Shown here one piece after another: positions 34,679 through 43,326 of a stretch of 64,000 nucleotides of DNA; the first letter of the stretch is position 1; every line of letters begins with the position of its first letter. This DNA is from Mesonia sp008017825 (GTDB taxonomy: Bacteria > Bacteroidota > Bacteroidia > Flavobacteriales > Flavobacteriaceae). The notes under the pieces were generated by a model. It was not told the origin of the DNA, searched no databases, and saw only the letters and a list, made by a program, of their open reading frames with translations. Both the position numbers and the translations under genes were made by a program. The stretch is taken from the NCBI RefSeq assembly GCF_008017825.1, contig NZ_VRLS01000086.1:310001-374000 (forward strand), given 5' to 3'.

Positions 34679-35260
34679 TTAAAATTTTAAATTTAAGGAT
34701 AAACCGTAATTTGCTCTTCCGGTAAGGTCATCTACATTTAGATTAGGTTGTACACTTAAATCTTCATCTACGTTAAACTGTCTTAAATGCGCATCTACAT
34801 TGGCATCAATAATATTAAGAATGTAGATAGCGGCAGTCACTAAAATTGATATTTCTTTTTGTCTTCTAAATTTTTCTTGAGCAGAAATTAAGGTAGCGTC
34901 TTCTAAAACTCCTTGAAACTCATCGTCACTATAACCTGCGAGTCTTCTCTTATAAGCATCTCTATAACGGTTATATTCACGATCATTTACCGAATAAAAA
35001 TAAATTCCTGCTCCAATTCCTGCATATACAATAGGGATTTTCCAATATCTTTTATTGTATGCTTGCCCTAAACCAGGTAAAACAGCCGAATAAAATGCAG
35101 CTTTTGCCGGAGCTAACGGATTATATTCTACTTTGGCTTTTAGACTTTTCTTTAAAGTCACTTCTTTACTTGTCTTAAGTTGTAAAGAATCTTCTTGAGC
35201 AAAGATTTGAAAACTTAAAAACAGAAAAAAAACAGAAAAATAAAAACAGCTATTTTTCAC
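34679..35260 (-). CDS. DUF5683 domain-containing membrane protein
   Basis: A 193-residue envelope protein with a signal peptide (cleaved near QIFAQ). The DUF5683 signature AFYSAVLPGLGQAYNKRYWKIP leads into a membrane segment (IVYAGIGAGIYFYS). A soluble loop and another helix (ISILVTAAIYILNIIDANVDAHL) follow. The function is unknown. The gene starts within parB, overlapping its end by 11 bases, and lies 3 bases before dapB, a conserved order in Flavobacteriaceae. Confidence 0.88.
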   Translation of the reverse strand: MKNSCFYFSVFFLFLSFQIFAQEDSLQLKTSKEVTLKKSLKAKVEYNPLAPAKAAFYSAVLPGLGQAYNKRYWKIPIVYAGIGAGIYFYSVNDREYNRYRDAYKRRLAGYSDDEFQGVLEDATLISAQEKFRRQKEISILVTAAIYILNIIDANVDAHLRQFNVDEDLSVQPNLNVDDLTGRANYGLSLNLKF

Positions 35261-36158
35261 TGTGGATGAGTTTAGTTAACCGCTCAAAATCTTCTTGAGA
35301 TGAAAAAGGAATAATCACCTTACCATTTCCTTTCTTACTAACTTTTACATCTACTTTAGCGCCAAAATAACTAGAGAAATCTTTGACAGACTCCTTAATT
35401 TCTTTAGGGACCTTAGGAGTGTTCTTAGTTTTTTCTGAGGAAAGAGAACCAGAAGACTGCACACTTTTTACTAATTTTTCAGTATCTCTTACTGAAAGTG
35501 AGTCTGCTAAGACTTTTTCATAAACTTCTAACTGAAGTTCTAAATCATCAATGTTTATCAAAGCTCGACCATGTCCCATACTTAAGAAACCATCTCTCAT
35601 TCCTGTTTGAATGATAGGATCTAGTTTTAATAAACGCAAATAATTAGCAATAGTAGATCTATTTTTACCAATACGATCACTCAGTTGTTCTTGAGTAAGA
35701 CTAATTTCGTCGATTAATCGCTGGTAAGAAAGTGCAATTTCTATAGGATCTAAATCTTGACGTTGAATATTTTCAACCAACGCCATTTCTAACGACTCTT
35801 GATCGTTAGCAATTCTAATATAAGCAGGGATAGTTTTTAAGCCTACAAGTTTAGATGCTCTAAACCTACGTTCCCCAGAAACCAATTGAAATTTATTAAA
35901 ATCAATTTTTCTAACCGTAATAGGTTGTATAACGCCTAACTCTTTAATAGAAGTGGCAAGTTCTTGTAAGGCACTTTCGTTAAAACTAGTTCTCGGCTGA
36001 AAAGGATTGACCTCAATTGCATCAATATCTAATTCTACTATACTGCCAACGACTTTATCTGCATTTTTATCTTTTGCAGAATTGATATCATTTTCGGGAT
36101 CTTTCAGTAAAGCAGAAAGGCCTCTTCCTAAGGCTTGTTTTTTTGTTGCTTTCGCCAT
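35250..36158 (-). CDS. parB: Chromosome partitioning protein ParB
   Basis: ParB binds parS sites and spreads along DNA for chromosome segregation. The 302-residue protein has the N-terminal CTP-binding part (PFQPRTSFNESALQELATSIKELG, SGERRFRASKL), ALVENIQRQDLDPIE, and the HTH that reads parS (LTQEQLSDRIGKNRSTIANYLRLL). It overlaps DUF5683 by 11 bases and follows parA by 6 bases. No parS-like TGTTNCACGTGAAACA site was seen in the window. Confidence 0.95.
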   Translation of the reverse strand: MAKATKKQALGRGLSALLKDPENDINSAKDKNADKVVGSIVELDIDAIEVNPFQPRTSFNESALQELATSIKELGVIQPITVRKIDFNKFQLVSGERRFRASKLVGLKTIPAYIRIANDQESLEMALVENIQRQDLDPIEIALSYQRLIDEISLTQEQLSDRIGKNRSTIANYLRLLKLDPIIQTGMRDGFLSMGHGRALINIDDLELQLEVYEKVLADSLSVRDTEKLVKSVQSSGSLSSEKTKNTPKVPKEIKESVKDFSSYFGAKVDVKVSKKGNGKVIIPFSSQEDFERLTKLIHSEK

Positions 36159-36164
36159 AAATCC

Positions 36165-36929
36165 TTATAGATTTTTTTTAATAATTTCTTCCGCTAAGCT
36201 AAGGTAATTGCTAGCTCCTCTACTACCTGCATCATAATTAATGATACTCTCTCCATAACTAGGAGCTTCGCTTAAACGAACATTTCTTTGAATGATGCTT
36301 TTGAAAACCATCTCGTCAAAGTGCTTTTTTACTTCATCTACAACTTGATTAGAAAGTCTTAGGCGAGAATCGTACATTGTAAGTAAAAGCCCTTCAATAT
36401 CTAATTTATCATTGTGTATTTTTTGAACACTTTTAATAGTGTTAAGGAGTTTTCCTAAACCTTCTAAAGCAAAATATTCACATTGAATTGGAATAATAAC
36501 CGAATCTGCAGCTGTAAGGGCATTTAAAGTTAATAAACCAAGAGAGGGAGCACAGTCAATTAAAATATAATCGTAAGACTCTTTTAAGTGTACAATTGCT
36601 TTTTTTAGCATGGACTCTCGTTGATCTTGATCTACTAACTCTATCTCTATCGCTACCAAATCAATATGTGCAGGGATAATATCTAAATTAGGAGAGTCTG
36701 TGGGAATAATTGCTTCCTCTGCTTTTATGGTATGTTCTAATAGTTGATAGGTTCCTTTTTCAATTTCTTCTACATCAATCCCCAATCCAGAACTAGCGTT
36801 AGCCTGCGGATCTGCATCTATTAATAGAACCTTTTTTTCGAGAACTCCCAGAGAAGCCGCCAAATTAACAGAGGTTGTAGTTTTTCCAACCCCTCCTTTT
36901 TGATTTGCAATTGCAATGATTTTACCCAT
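36165..36929 (-). CDS. parA: Chromosome partitioning ATPase ParA (Soj)
   Basis: A 254-residue deviant Walker-A ATPase that works with ParB. The P-loop is NQKGGVGKTTTSVNLA (8-23), with DADPQANAS, DCAPSLGLLTLNAL and QCEYFALEGL as the other signatures. The C-terminal NVRLSEAPSYGES segment is typical of chromosomal ParA. It is the first gene of the parA-to-wbqC run, with an A+T-rich 80-base gap from the reductase gene upstream. Confidence 0.96.
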   Translation of the reverse strand: MGKIIAIANQKGGVGKTTTSVNLAASLGVLEKKVLLIDADPQANASSGLGIDVEEIEKGTYQLLEHTIKAEEAIIPTDSPNLDIIPAHIDLVAIEIELVDQDQRESMLKKAIVHLKESYDYILIDCAPSLGLLTLNALTAADSVIIPIQCEYFALEGLGKLLNTIKSVQKIHNDKLDIEGLLLTMYDSRLRLSNQVVDEVKKHFDEMVFKSIIQRNVRLSEAPSYGESIINYDAGSRGASNYLSLAEEIIKKNL

Positions 36930-37010
36930 TAACTCACCATTCGTTTAGACAGTAAAAATACAATTTATTATTCCATTTTAAAACGGAATTTGTTAACAAG
37001 TGTTGATTGA

Positions 37011-37892
37011 TTATTTTTTACCTTTATTTTTAATCATTTGTTCCAATTGATCCCACATTTCTTCAGGAATTTCTTCTAGCAAATTAAATTGTCCCGCACC
37101 TTTCAACCATTCACCGCCGTCGATAGTAATTACTTCTCCGTTCATATAGGAAGCAAAATCAGATACTAAATAAGCAGCTAAATTTGCTAATTCTTGATGT
37201 TCTCCTACACGCTTAAGCGGAACCTTTTTCGCTAAGTCAAATTTTTCCTTTAAATCTCCCGGTAATAATCTATCCCAGGCACCTTTGGTGGGAAATGGGC
37301 CTGGAGCTATGGCATTAAACCTAATCCCATATTTGGCCCATTCTACAGCTAATGAACGTGTCATCGCTAATACCCCTGCTTTCGCTGTCGCGGAAGGAAC
37401 CACATATGCAGAACCTGTCCAAGCGTAAGTAGTCACAATATTTAAAACGGTTTTGTTTGTTTCTTTTTGATCTATCCAATGTTTACCAAAAGCGAGTGTA
37501 CAGTTTTTACTTCCTTTTAATACGATATCTATAATAGTGTCAAAAGCATTCGTTGAGAGTCTTTCGGTAGGAGATATAAAGTTTCCTGCGGCATTATTAA
37601 GAAGAATATCAACGTTTCCCATTTTAGCGATAGCTTCATCCCGCATATGTTCAACTTGATCGTAATGTCTTACATCACACTGAATAGCAAAACACTTTCC
37701 GCCTGTTTCGTCTTCTAGTTCTTTAGTAGTATGCTGTAATTTTTCTAGATTTCTAGAAGTAATTGCAACTTGTGCACCTAATTCTAAAAAGTATTTGGTC
37801 ATGGCTTTTCCTAGTCCGCTTCCGCCACCAGTTACCACAATATTTTTTCCGCGTAAAGCGTCATCACGTAACATTCTCTTAGTGTAGTCCAT
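37011..37892 (-). CDS. SDR-family 2,4-dienoyl-CoA-reductase-like oxidoreductase
   Basis: A 293-residue short-chain dehydrogenase. The cofactor loop is TGGGSGLGKA (21-30 region), followed by NNAAGNFISP. The active-site region reads SAYVVPSATAKAGV, so the usual YxxxK Tyr is a Ser. The sequence around it (YAWTGSAYVVPSATAKAG and RFNAIAPGPFPTKGAW) closely resembles mitochondrial and peroxisomal 2,4-dienoyl-CoA reductases, which also lack that Tyr. It probably reduces dienoyl-CoA during unsaturated fatty-acid oxidation. Its first 35 codons and 35 bases upstream are repeated at 40211-40350. Confidence 0.87.
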   Translation of the reverse strand: MDYTKRMLRDDALRGKNIVVTGGGSGLGKAMTKYFLELGAQVAITSRNLEKLQHTTKELEDETGGKCFAIQCDVRHYDQVEHMRDEAIAKMGNVDILLNNAAGNFISPTERLSTNAFDTIIDIVLKGSKNCTLAFGKHWIDQKETNKTVLNIVTTYAWTGSAYVVPSATAKAGVLAMTRSLAVEWAKYGIRFNAIAPGPFPTKGAWDRLLPGDLKEKFDLAKKVPLKRVGEHQELANLAAYLVSDFASYMNGEVITIDGGEWLKGAGQFNLLEEIPEEMWDQLEQMIKNKGKK

Positions 37893-37927
37893 TTTTTAAA
37901 TCATTGTTTTTGTAAAGCTAATGATTT
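37788..37927 (-). repeat. Direct repeat B, copy 1 (5' end of reductase gene)
   Basis: 140 bases covering the first 35 codons of the reductase and 35 bases upstream. By eye it matches 40211-40350 with 9 mismatches and no gaps, at an offset of 2423 bases. Confidence 0.9.
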
Positions 37928-37984
37928 ACTTGATAAAATAGAAGTTTAGAATTAAATTAAACATTATAGAAATAAAGCTTTTCA

Positions 37985-38911
37985 CTATTCAAAGAAATAA
38001 GTGAGTGTGGTTTGAGAAGTAGATTCTGGATTTGTCATTTCGTTTTCCCAAGTTTTGCTTTTAAAATAACCGTTTTCATGAATTTCAAACGTCGCACTTT
38101 CACTTTCTTCCGTAGTGATATACGGGGAATGATTTAATTTTTCTATATCCTTAATGGTAGCGGCATAAACTTCTGCACATTGTAGACGTCTAATTTTTTT
38201 AAAATAGGATTGATCTAACACATAGCTTTCGGTGTTTTTAATATTAGAATACGTGAAAGATTTGCTTTCTCCATTGTCAGTTTCTATTTTAATTAGATTA
38301 TGGTTCTCATCATAAGTGAAATTATTTTCATTGTCCATAATCCCATCTTTATCATTATCTCTTCCCGCTTTAATGACGTTATCATGTTCATCAAAAACAA
38401 GAATTCTTCTGCTTAAAATATCTGCATTAGGGTCATCATTAGAGGTAGAGAGAACTTCAAAGTAGTAATTATTGTTTTCTGATTCAGTTATTCTATAATA
38501 ACGACTTACATTGCCCAAACTTACACCAATTAATTCTTCATCATTATTGTAATAAAATTCTCTTTTCTGGTTTTCATCATTGTTGTCAAAAGGAAAACAC
38601 GTTTTTACATTATTATTCTGATAAGTAAAATGATTAAAGGTTTCTTGGGTTTGTGCTACTCCATTAAATATTTCTTCTCTAGTATAATGGGTGTATTTAT
38701 TATGAGTTAAATCTCCATTAAATATAAGTTTGAAATTAATAGTAGAATTATCTGCACTGTTTTCGATAGTACTTTGCATAATTTTTTCATAAGAAATGAT
38801 GCTAATATTTTCTTGAGTATCCTCATTTATATCATTTGATGAGTTATCATCATCATCTGCCGAACAAGAAAATAAAGCTAAAAGTCCAAAAAAAGCTATT
38901 AAGTTTTTCAT
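37985..38911 (-). CDS. Hypothetical lipoprotein
   Basis: A 308-residue lipoprotein with the cysteine at residue 16 (LLALFSCSADDDD) and an acidic, Asn-rich linker after it. The mature part has YD/TYD-like segments (REFYYNNDEELIGV, RRILVFDEHDNVIKAG, NNFTYDENHNLIKIETDNGE) like those in RHS/YD-repeat-containing Bacteroidota lipoproteins, but I cannot name a family. It lies between the reductase and the decayed FG-GAP gene, inside the segment bracketed by the 140-base repeat. It may therefore have arrived with that segment. Confidence 0.75.
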   Translation of the reverse strand: MKNLIAFFGLLALFSCSADDDDNSSNDINEDTQENISIISYEKIMQSTIENSADNSTINFKLIFNGDLTHNKYTHYTREEIFNGVAQTQETFNHFTYQNNNVKTCFPFDNNDENQKREFYYNNDEELIGVSLGNVSRYYRITESENNNYYFEVLSTSNDDPNADILSRRILVFDEHDNVIKAGRDNDKDGIMDNENNFTYDENHNLIKIETDNGESKSFTYSNIKNTESYVLDQSYFKKIRRLQCAEVYAATIKDIEKLNHSPYITTEESESATFEIHENGYFKSKTWENEMTNPESTSQTTLTYFFE

Positions 38912-39000
38912 AATATAAGTGTTAGTTAGTTAAATATATAACTTTAAATAAAATTGCTTATTGTGTATTCAAATGAGGTGTTTTTAAAAAAGCAGAGAAT

Positions 39001-40107
39001 TTATTTTGCAATTAGTTTTTTTCTACTAGTTGTTTATCTGATTTTATATGGACAAAATAAAGCCGCGAAGCTAAATGGTGAATAATTTGGTTACTTCCTT
39101 CACTAAGAAGAATTTGCTCTATTCTAGGGAAGTCACCTGTATGTATTACCTTCCTATTGCCCAATGTGTTAGTTCCTGTATTTTCATACCATACAACTTC
39201 ACCGTTCTGGTTGTTGTTTGTTATCATATCTTTTTTACCATCATTATTTATATCACCCCATCAATATCATTGATTTGGAATACATTCTCATCGATTACTT
39301 TTTTGCTATCGAAAATTCCATTAGCTAGGTTTTCAAACTACAATAATTCATTTAAACAAGCGCTGCTAGTAACGATATTTATGTGTCCGTCATGATTAAC
39401 ATCTCCTGTTGCTACAGCAAATACAGCATCTGGGGTGTTGGGATTGGAAACAATAGAGTCATAAACAATTTTTCCATTATTATTGTTGTACACGTAAAAT
39501 GGAAAGGCACCTTCTATAATTTCGGGAAAACCGTCATTATATAAATCTGCAATTTCAATAGTATAATGATCGCTCGGCAGCAGCATTAGAATTATTTCTT
39601 CTGTGAAGGATAGGTTTGTTTGATTTGAGAAGACATATAGAGTGCCATCGGTTGCGACAATAATATCCTCTTTCGTATCATTAGTAATAACTGCCACTTC
39701 TGTATCTACACCATGAATTTGTTGTGCCACATCAATTTTTGTAAATGTGGTATCCTGATTATTAATTAAGATAAAAAGGTTGGTGTCGTAAGAAATGATA
39801 TCGTCCCAACCATCGTTATTAAAGTCTCCTTTGGCAATAAATGTTCTAATGGAAGTTAAATTCTCGAGAGTTGTAAGACCATCAATATTCCTGTTACCAA
39901 GATTTAAGCTCATACTTAATTTTGTTGGCGGGTTTCCAAATCGACTTTCTGAAACTATAATATCTTGAAAGCCGTCGTTGTTAAAACCAATACTCTCAAT
40001 ATCTTGAACATCAATTGTGGAGTCTAATTGAATTTTGGATCCAAATTGTATTGAGTAAAGAATACAAAACCTAAAAGTTGAAATAATATTAATAATAATC
40101 TATTCAT
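39001..40107 (-). pseudogene. Decayed FG-GAP/VCBS repeat protein with T9SS sorting domain
   Basis: Read from ATG at 40107, a signal peptide (MNRLLLILFQLLGFVFFTQ) is out of frame with the mature part. Next comes DIESIGFNNDGFQDIIV, then several FG-GAP units (GDFNNDGWDDIISYDTN, GDVNHDGHINIVTSS). A TAG at 39338-39340 stands where the family has Trp (LLWFENLANG). A one-base frameshift near 39260 precedes GDINNDGKKDMITN. The gene ends in a shortened sorting domain (LASRLYFVHIKSDKQLVEK) with another frameshift in an A-run before KLIAK and the true TAA at 39001-39003. At least four lesions mean no full product. Intact members are secreted surface proteins of about 400-600 residues. Confidence 0.85.
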
Positions 40108-40204
40108 TCCTAATGAATTAGTTTTGAACCAATATAATAAACCTGGTAATTACTTTAAGCCTAAAAATCAATAAATGAAACTATTGACCATTTTAAACAC
40201 CGAG

Positions 40205-40315
40205 TTATAGAAAGTATTTGGTCATGGCTTTTCCGAGACCGCTTCCACCGTCAGTTACCACAATATTTTTTCCGCTTAAAGCGTCATCATGTAACATTTT
40301 CTTAGTGTAGTCCAT
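40205..40315 (-). pseudogene. Truncated 5' copy of the dienoyl-CoA-reductase-like gene
   Basis: ATG at 40315 starts a 36-codon frame that copies the reductase N-terminus (MDYTKKMLHDDALSGKNIVV, then TDGGSGLGKAMTKYFL) and stops at TAA 40205-40207 where the similarity ends. The cofactor loop is damaged (TDGGSG instead of TGGGSG). It is a non-functional fragment downstream of ddl. Confidence 0.88.
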
Positions 40316-40350
40316 TTTTTAAATCATTGTTTTTGTAAAGCTCATGATTT
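40211..40350 (-). repeat. Direct repeat B, copy 2 (fragment)
   Basis: Second copy of the 140-base block at 37788-37927. The two copies bracket the lipoprotein gene and the decayed FG-GAP gene. Confidence 0.9.
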
Positions 40351-40441
40351 CTCCTATAGAAAAGTTGGTTGTATTTAATTTTAATAATTTAGAAAAGGTC
40401 ATTTAGTAAACAATTGTTATATAAAAAATGATATAATATTA

Positions 40442-41419
40442 TTACTTCAATGCATTTTCAATAACATTAGTAAATAATTCTTTTAAAGTAATTCCAGCTG
40501 CTTTGGCTTGTTGTGGTAAAATACTAGCTTCACTTAACCCCGGACAGGTATTCACCTCTAAAAAGTGAGGTTCGTTATTATGAAATATAAACTCTGCTCT
40601 TGTTAAACCTTTTAGTTTTAAAATTTTAAAAATTTTCACGCCTAACTCCTGAACTTCTAAGGTTAGTTTTTTAGAAATATTTGCAGGGGTTATTTCTTGA
40701 GATTGTCCTAGATATTTTGCTTCATAATCAAAAAACTCATTTTCAGATATAATCTCGGTAACTGGTAATGCAATAACCTCCCCTTTATAATCTATAACTC
40801 CCACTGAAACTTCGATTCCGTCTAAAAAAGATTCTATGATCACCTCTTCGTCTTCTTTAAATGAAAACTCAATAGCTTTTAATAAATCTTCTTGTTTTTT
40901 AACCTTTGAGATTCCAAAGCTACTACCTGCTTTATTCGCTTTTACAAAACATGGTAAACCAACTTTATTAATAATTTCTTCTTCATTAATATTATCACCT
41001 TTATTGATGAAGTAATTTGTTGCAGTTTTTATATGATAAGCATTTAAAACACTTATACAATCTCGCTTGTTAAAAGTCAGCGCTGATTGATAATAATCAC
41101 AAGAGGTTTGCTTTTTATTTACAGTTTCTAAGTATGCTGCGAATAAACCATCTTCGCCAGGTGTTCCGTGAATGATATTAAACACACAGTCAAAATTTAT
41201 TTTTATTCCATCTATAGTGGTAGAAAAATCAGATTTATCAATAGAGTGTTTTTTATTTTCATCTGTAACTACAAACCACTCTTTTTCTAAAATGTGAACT
41301 TTATAAGCATTAAATCTATCTTTGTCGATATAATCATAGACAAGCTGTCCACTTTTAATAGAGATTTCAGCTTCGCTAGAATAACCACCCATAGCGATAG
41401 CTATTGTTTTCTTTTTCAT
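40442..41419 (-). CDS. ddl: D-alanine--D-alanine ligase
   Basis: Ddl joins two D-Ala for peptidoglycan precursors. The 325-residue ATP-grasp enzyme has IAMGGYSSEAEISIKSG at the N-terminus, FNIIHGTPGEDGLFAAYLE, the ATP-binding PCFVKANKAGSSFGISKV, and the metal and substrate loop FLEVNTCPGLSEASILPQQ. It is full length. It is divergent from the PASTA-rluD genes. The reductase fragment lies just downstream. Confidence 0.95.
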   Translation of the reverse strand: MKKKTIAIAMGGYSSEAEISIKSGQLVYDYIDKDRFNAYKVHILEKEWFVVTDENKKHSIDKSDFSTTIDGIKINFDCVFNIIHGTPGEDGLFAAYLETVNKKQTSCDYYQSALTFNKRDCISVLNAYHIKTATNYFINKGDNINEEEIINKVGLPCFVKANKAGSSFGISKVKKQEDLLKAIEFSFKEDEEVIIESFLDGIEVSVGVIDYKGEVIALPVTEIISENEFFDYEAKYLGQSQEITPANISKKLTLEVQELGVKIFKILKLKGLTRAEFIFHNNEPHFLEVNTCPGLSEASILPQQAKAAGITLKELFTNVIENALK

Positions 41420-41485
41420 AAAATCATTATTAGATAATATAATAATATCACTTGTTAAATCACTGCAAAAATACGGGTGTTTTTA

Positions 41486-41493
41486 TATCTTTG
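41486..41493 (+). promoter_or_regulatory. Candidate -7 box (TATCTTTG) for the PASTA-rluD genes
   Basis: It matches TAnnTTTG, 20 bases before the ATG at 41514. No TTG at normal spacing. Confidence 0.4.
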
Positions 41494-41513
41494 CTCAATA
41501 ATTTGTTATAATA

Positions 41514-42083
41514 ATGAGCTTTGTAAAATTTTTATTCAGTAAAGCATTTTTAATACAGTTAGGTATAGCGTTAATCGTTATTGTTATTCTTGTGTTTGGT
41601 GCCATGCAGTGGTTAGATTATACGACTAACCATGATCAAAGAATTGAGGTGCCAAACCTTTCTAAACTCTCCTTAGATGTTGTAGATAAAAAATTAGTGG
41701 AGGTAGATTTGAGAAGAGATATTTTAGACTCCGCTAATTATAATCCCGATTACCCTAAATATTCTGTTATAGAGCAAGTGCCTAAACCTGGTAGTTTGGT
41801 AAAAGAAAATAGAATGATTTACCTCACATTAAATCCTTCTGGCTATAATAAAATTGAGATCCCTAATTTATTAGGAAGAACACAACGACAAGTAGAGCCT
41901 ACTTTAAGGTCTTTAGGTTTTAAAATAGGGGATATTACCTATAAACCAAATATAGCTGAAAATGCTGTTTTAGAAATGAGGCATAAAGGAAACCTTCTCA
42001 AAGAAGGGGATAAGCTAATGAAAACTTCTACCATAGATTTGGTATTAGGTGACGGAACTCGTAATTACAATAGCGAAAATTAA
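41514..42083 (+). CDS. PASTA domain-containing membrane protein
   Basis: A 189-residue protein with one N-terminal membrane helix (about 13-32, LIQLGIALIVIVILVFGAMQ) and a periplasmic part with two PASTA repeats (IEVPNLSKLSLDVVDKKL and IEIPNLLGRTQRQVEPTLRSLGF, with YSVIEQVPKPGSLVKENRMIYLTL). PASTA domains bind peptidoglycan fragments or muropeptides in other proteins; no kinase or penicillin-binding domain is attached here. It lies beside ddl (divergent) and 11 bases before the RluD-type gene. Confidence 0.9.
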   Translation: MSFVKFLFSKAFLIQLGIALIVIVILVFGAMQWLDYTTNHDQRIEVPNLSKLSLDVVDKKLVEVDLRRDILDSANYNPDYPKYSVIEQVPKPGSLVKENRMIYLTLNPSGYNKIEIPNLLGRTQRQVEPTLRSLGFKIGDITYKPNIAENAVLEMRHKGNLLKEGDKLMKTSTIDLVLGDGTRNYNSEN

Positions 42084-42094
42084 TACTTATTTTA

Positions 42095-43141
42095 ATGAGC
42101 AATCAAGAAGAGATTATAAATGATGAGAATGATGAGCTTTATGAGCATTATCATTTTGTTGCTTCCAAAGGGCAAGAGCCTTTACGAGTAGATAAGTTTT
42201 TAATGAATTTCGTTGAAAATGCTACTCGAAATAAAATTCAACAAGCAGCTAAAGACGGAAATGTTTTTGTAAACGGAAAAACTGTTAAGCAAAACTATAA
42301 AGTAAAAGCCGAAGATGAAGTAAAAGTCATGTTTGAGCACCCACCTTATGAGTTTTTGTTAACTCCAGAAAATATTCCATTAGATATTATTTATGAAGAT
42401 GATACTGTTTTAATAGTAAATAAACAGCCGGGAATGGTAGTGCATCCTGGGCATGGAAATTATTCAGGAACTCTTATTAACGCATTGATTTATCATTTTG
42501 ATAATCTACCTAATAATAGTAGTGATAGGCCAGGACTTGTGCATAGAATAGATAAAGATACAAGTGGTTTACTTGTGGTGGCTAAAACTGAAGAAGCTAT
42601 GACACATCTTTCTAAACAGTTTTTTAATAAAACTAGTGAAAGGGAATATGTTGCTTTAGTATGGGGGAATGTAGAAGATGATGAAGGAACCGTAGAAGGA
42701 AATATTGGAAGGCACCCTAAAAATAGATTACAAAATACGGTTTATTTTGGAGAAGATACAGAAAAAGGAAAACCTGCAGTCACTCACTATAAAGTCTTAG
42801 AACGCTTTGGTTATGTTACTTTAGTCTCTTGTCGATTAGAAACAGGTCGCACTCATCAAATTAGGGTGCATATGAAACATATAGGACATACATTATTTAA
42901 TGATGAACGTTATGGGGGAGAAAGAATCTTAAAAGGAACTTCATTTACCAAGTATAAACAATTTGTAGATAATTGTTTCAAGGTATTGCCGAGGCAAGCT
43001 CTACACGCCAAAACATTAGGGTTTGAACATCCTAAAACTAAAGAGTGGATGAGTTTTAATTCTCCAGTTCCACAAGATATTGAAGCTTGTGTAGAACGAT
43101 GGAGAAATTATGCAAAAAACCAAAAGGAAGTTTTAGATTAG
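42095..43141 (+). CDS. rluD: RluD-family 23S rRNA pseudouridine synthase
   Basis: A 348-residue RluA/RluD-type enzyme that isomerises uridines in RNA. It has an N-terminal S4 RNA-binding domain (RVDKFLMNFVENATRNKIQQAAKDG), then IIYEDDTVLIVNKQPGMVVHPG and the catalytic loop GLVHRIDKDTSGLLVVAKT with the Asp nucleophile. RLETGRTHQIRVHMKHIGH and PRQALHAKTLGF complete the signature. The exact target positions (1911/1915/1917 for RluD) are inferred. It is co-transcribed with the PASTA gene. Confidence 0.92.
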   Translation: MSNQEEIINDENDELYEHYHFVASKGQEPLRVDKFLMNFVENATRNKIQQAAKDGNVFVNGKTVKQNYKVKAEDEVKVMFEHPPYEFLLTPENIPLDIIYEDDTVLIVNKQPGMVVHPGHGNYSGTLINALIYHFDNLPNNSSDRPGLVHRIDKDTSGLLVVAKTEEAMTHLSKQFFNKTSEREYVALVWGNVEDDEGTVEGNIGRHPKNRLQNTVYFGEDTEKGKPAVTHYKVLERFGYVTLVSCRLETGRTHQIRVHMKHIGHTLFNDERYGGERILKGTSFTKYKQFVDNCFKVLPRQALHAKTLGFEHPKTKEWMSFNSPVPQDIEACVERWRNYAKNQKEVLD

Positions 43142-43240
43142 GGCAATCTTTTTTTTTTACAAAAAAGCCGGGCTATCCGCTATATCTTTTGATTTGCTTT
43201 GCTTCACAAAAGGATGCCGCTACTATCCCTATTGCAAATA
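43141..43240 (-). repeat. REP-like intergenic hairpin element of Flavobacteriaceae type
   Basis: On the minus strand the element reads AGGGATAGTAGCGGCATCC, CTTTTG, a loop, CAAAAG, ATATAGCGGATAGCCCGGC, then a T-run. The outer ends carry GCAAT/ATTGC as an inverted pair (43143-43147 and 43231-43235). The modules GCGGCATCC and AGCGGATAGCCCG are ones I recall from intergenic regions of many Flavobacteriaceae genomes. Only one copy lies in this window, so repetitiveness rests on memory. It could be a REP element or a structured transcript end. Confidence 0.6.
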
Positions 43241-43326
43241 GATTTTATAAATAGTCTTATGTGTATTTCAAAGGAAAAGATTTCTTTCGAATTTACCGAA
43301 ATGCTTATCTTTATTCAAAAATAGAC

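Noticed and set aside
36930..37010. Possible parS site near parA
   Set aside because: No match to the TGTTNCACGTGAAACA type of palindrome was found here or elsewhere in the window by eye.
43261..43326. Upstream extension of yaaA from GTG
   Set aside because: The extra 22 residues are not part of the family and the ATG at 43327 fits the conserved MKILVSPAKS start.
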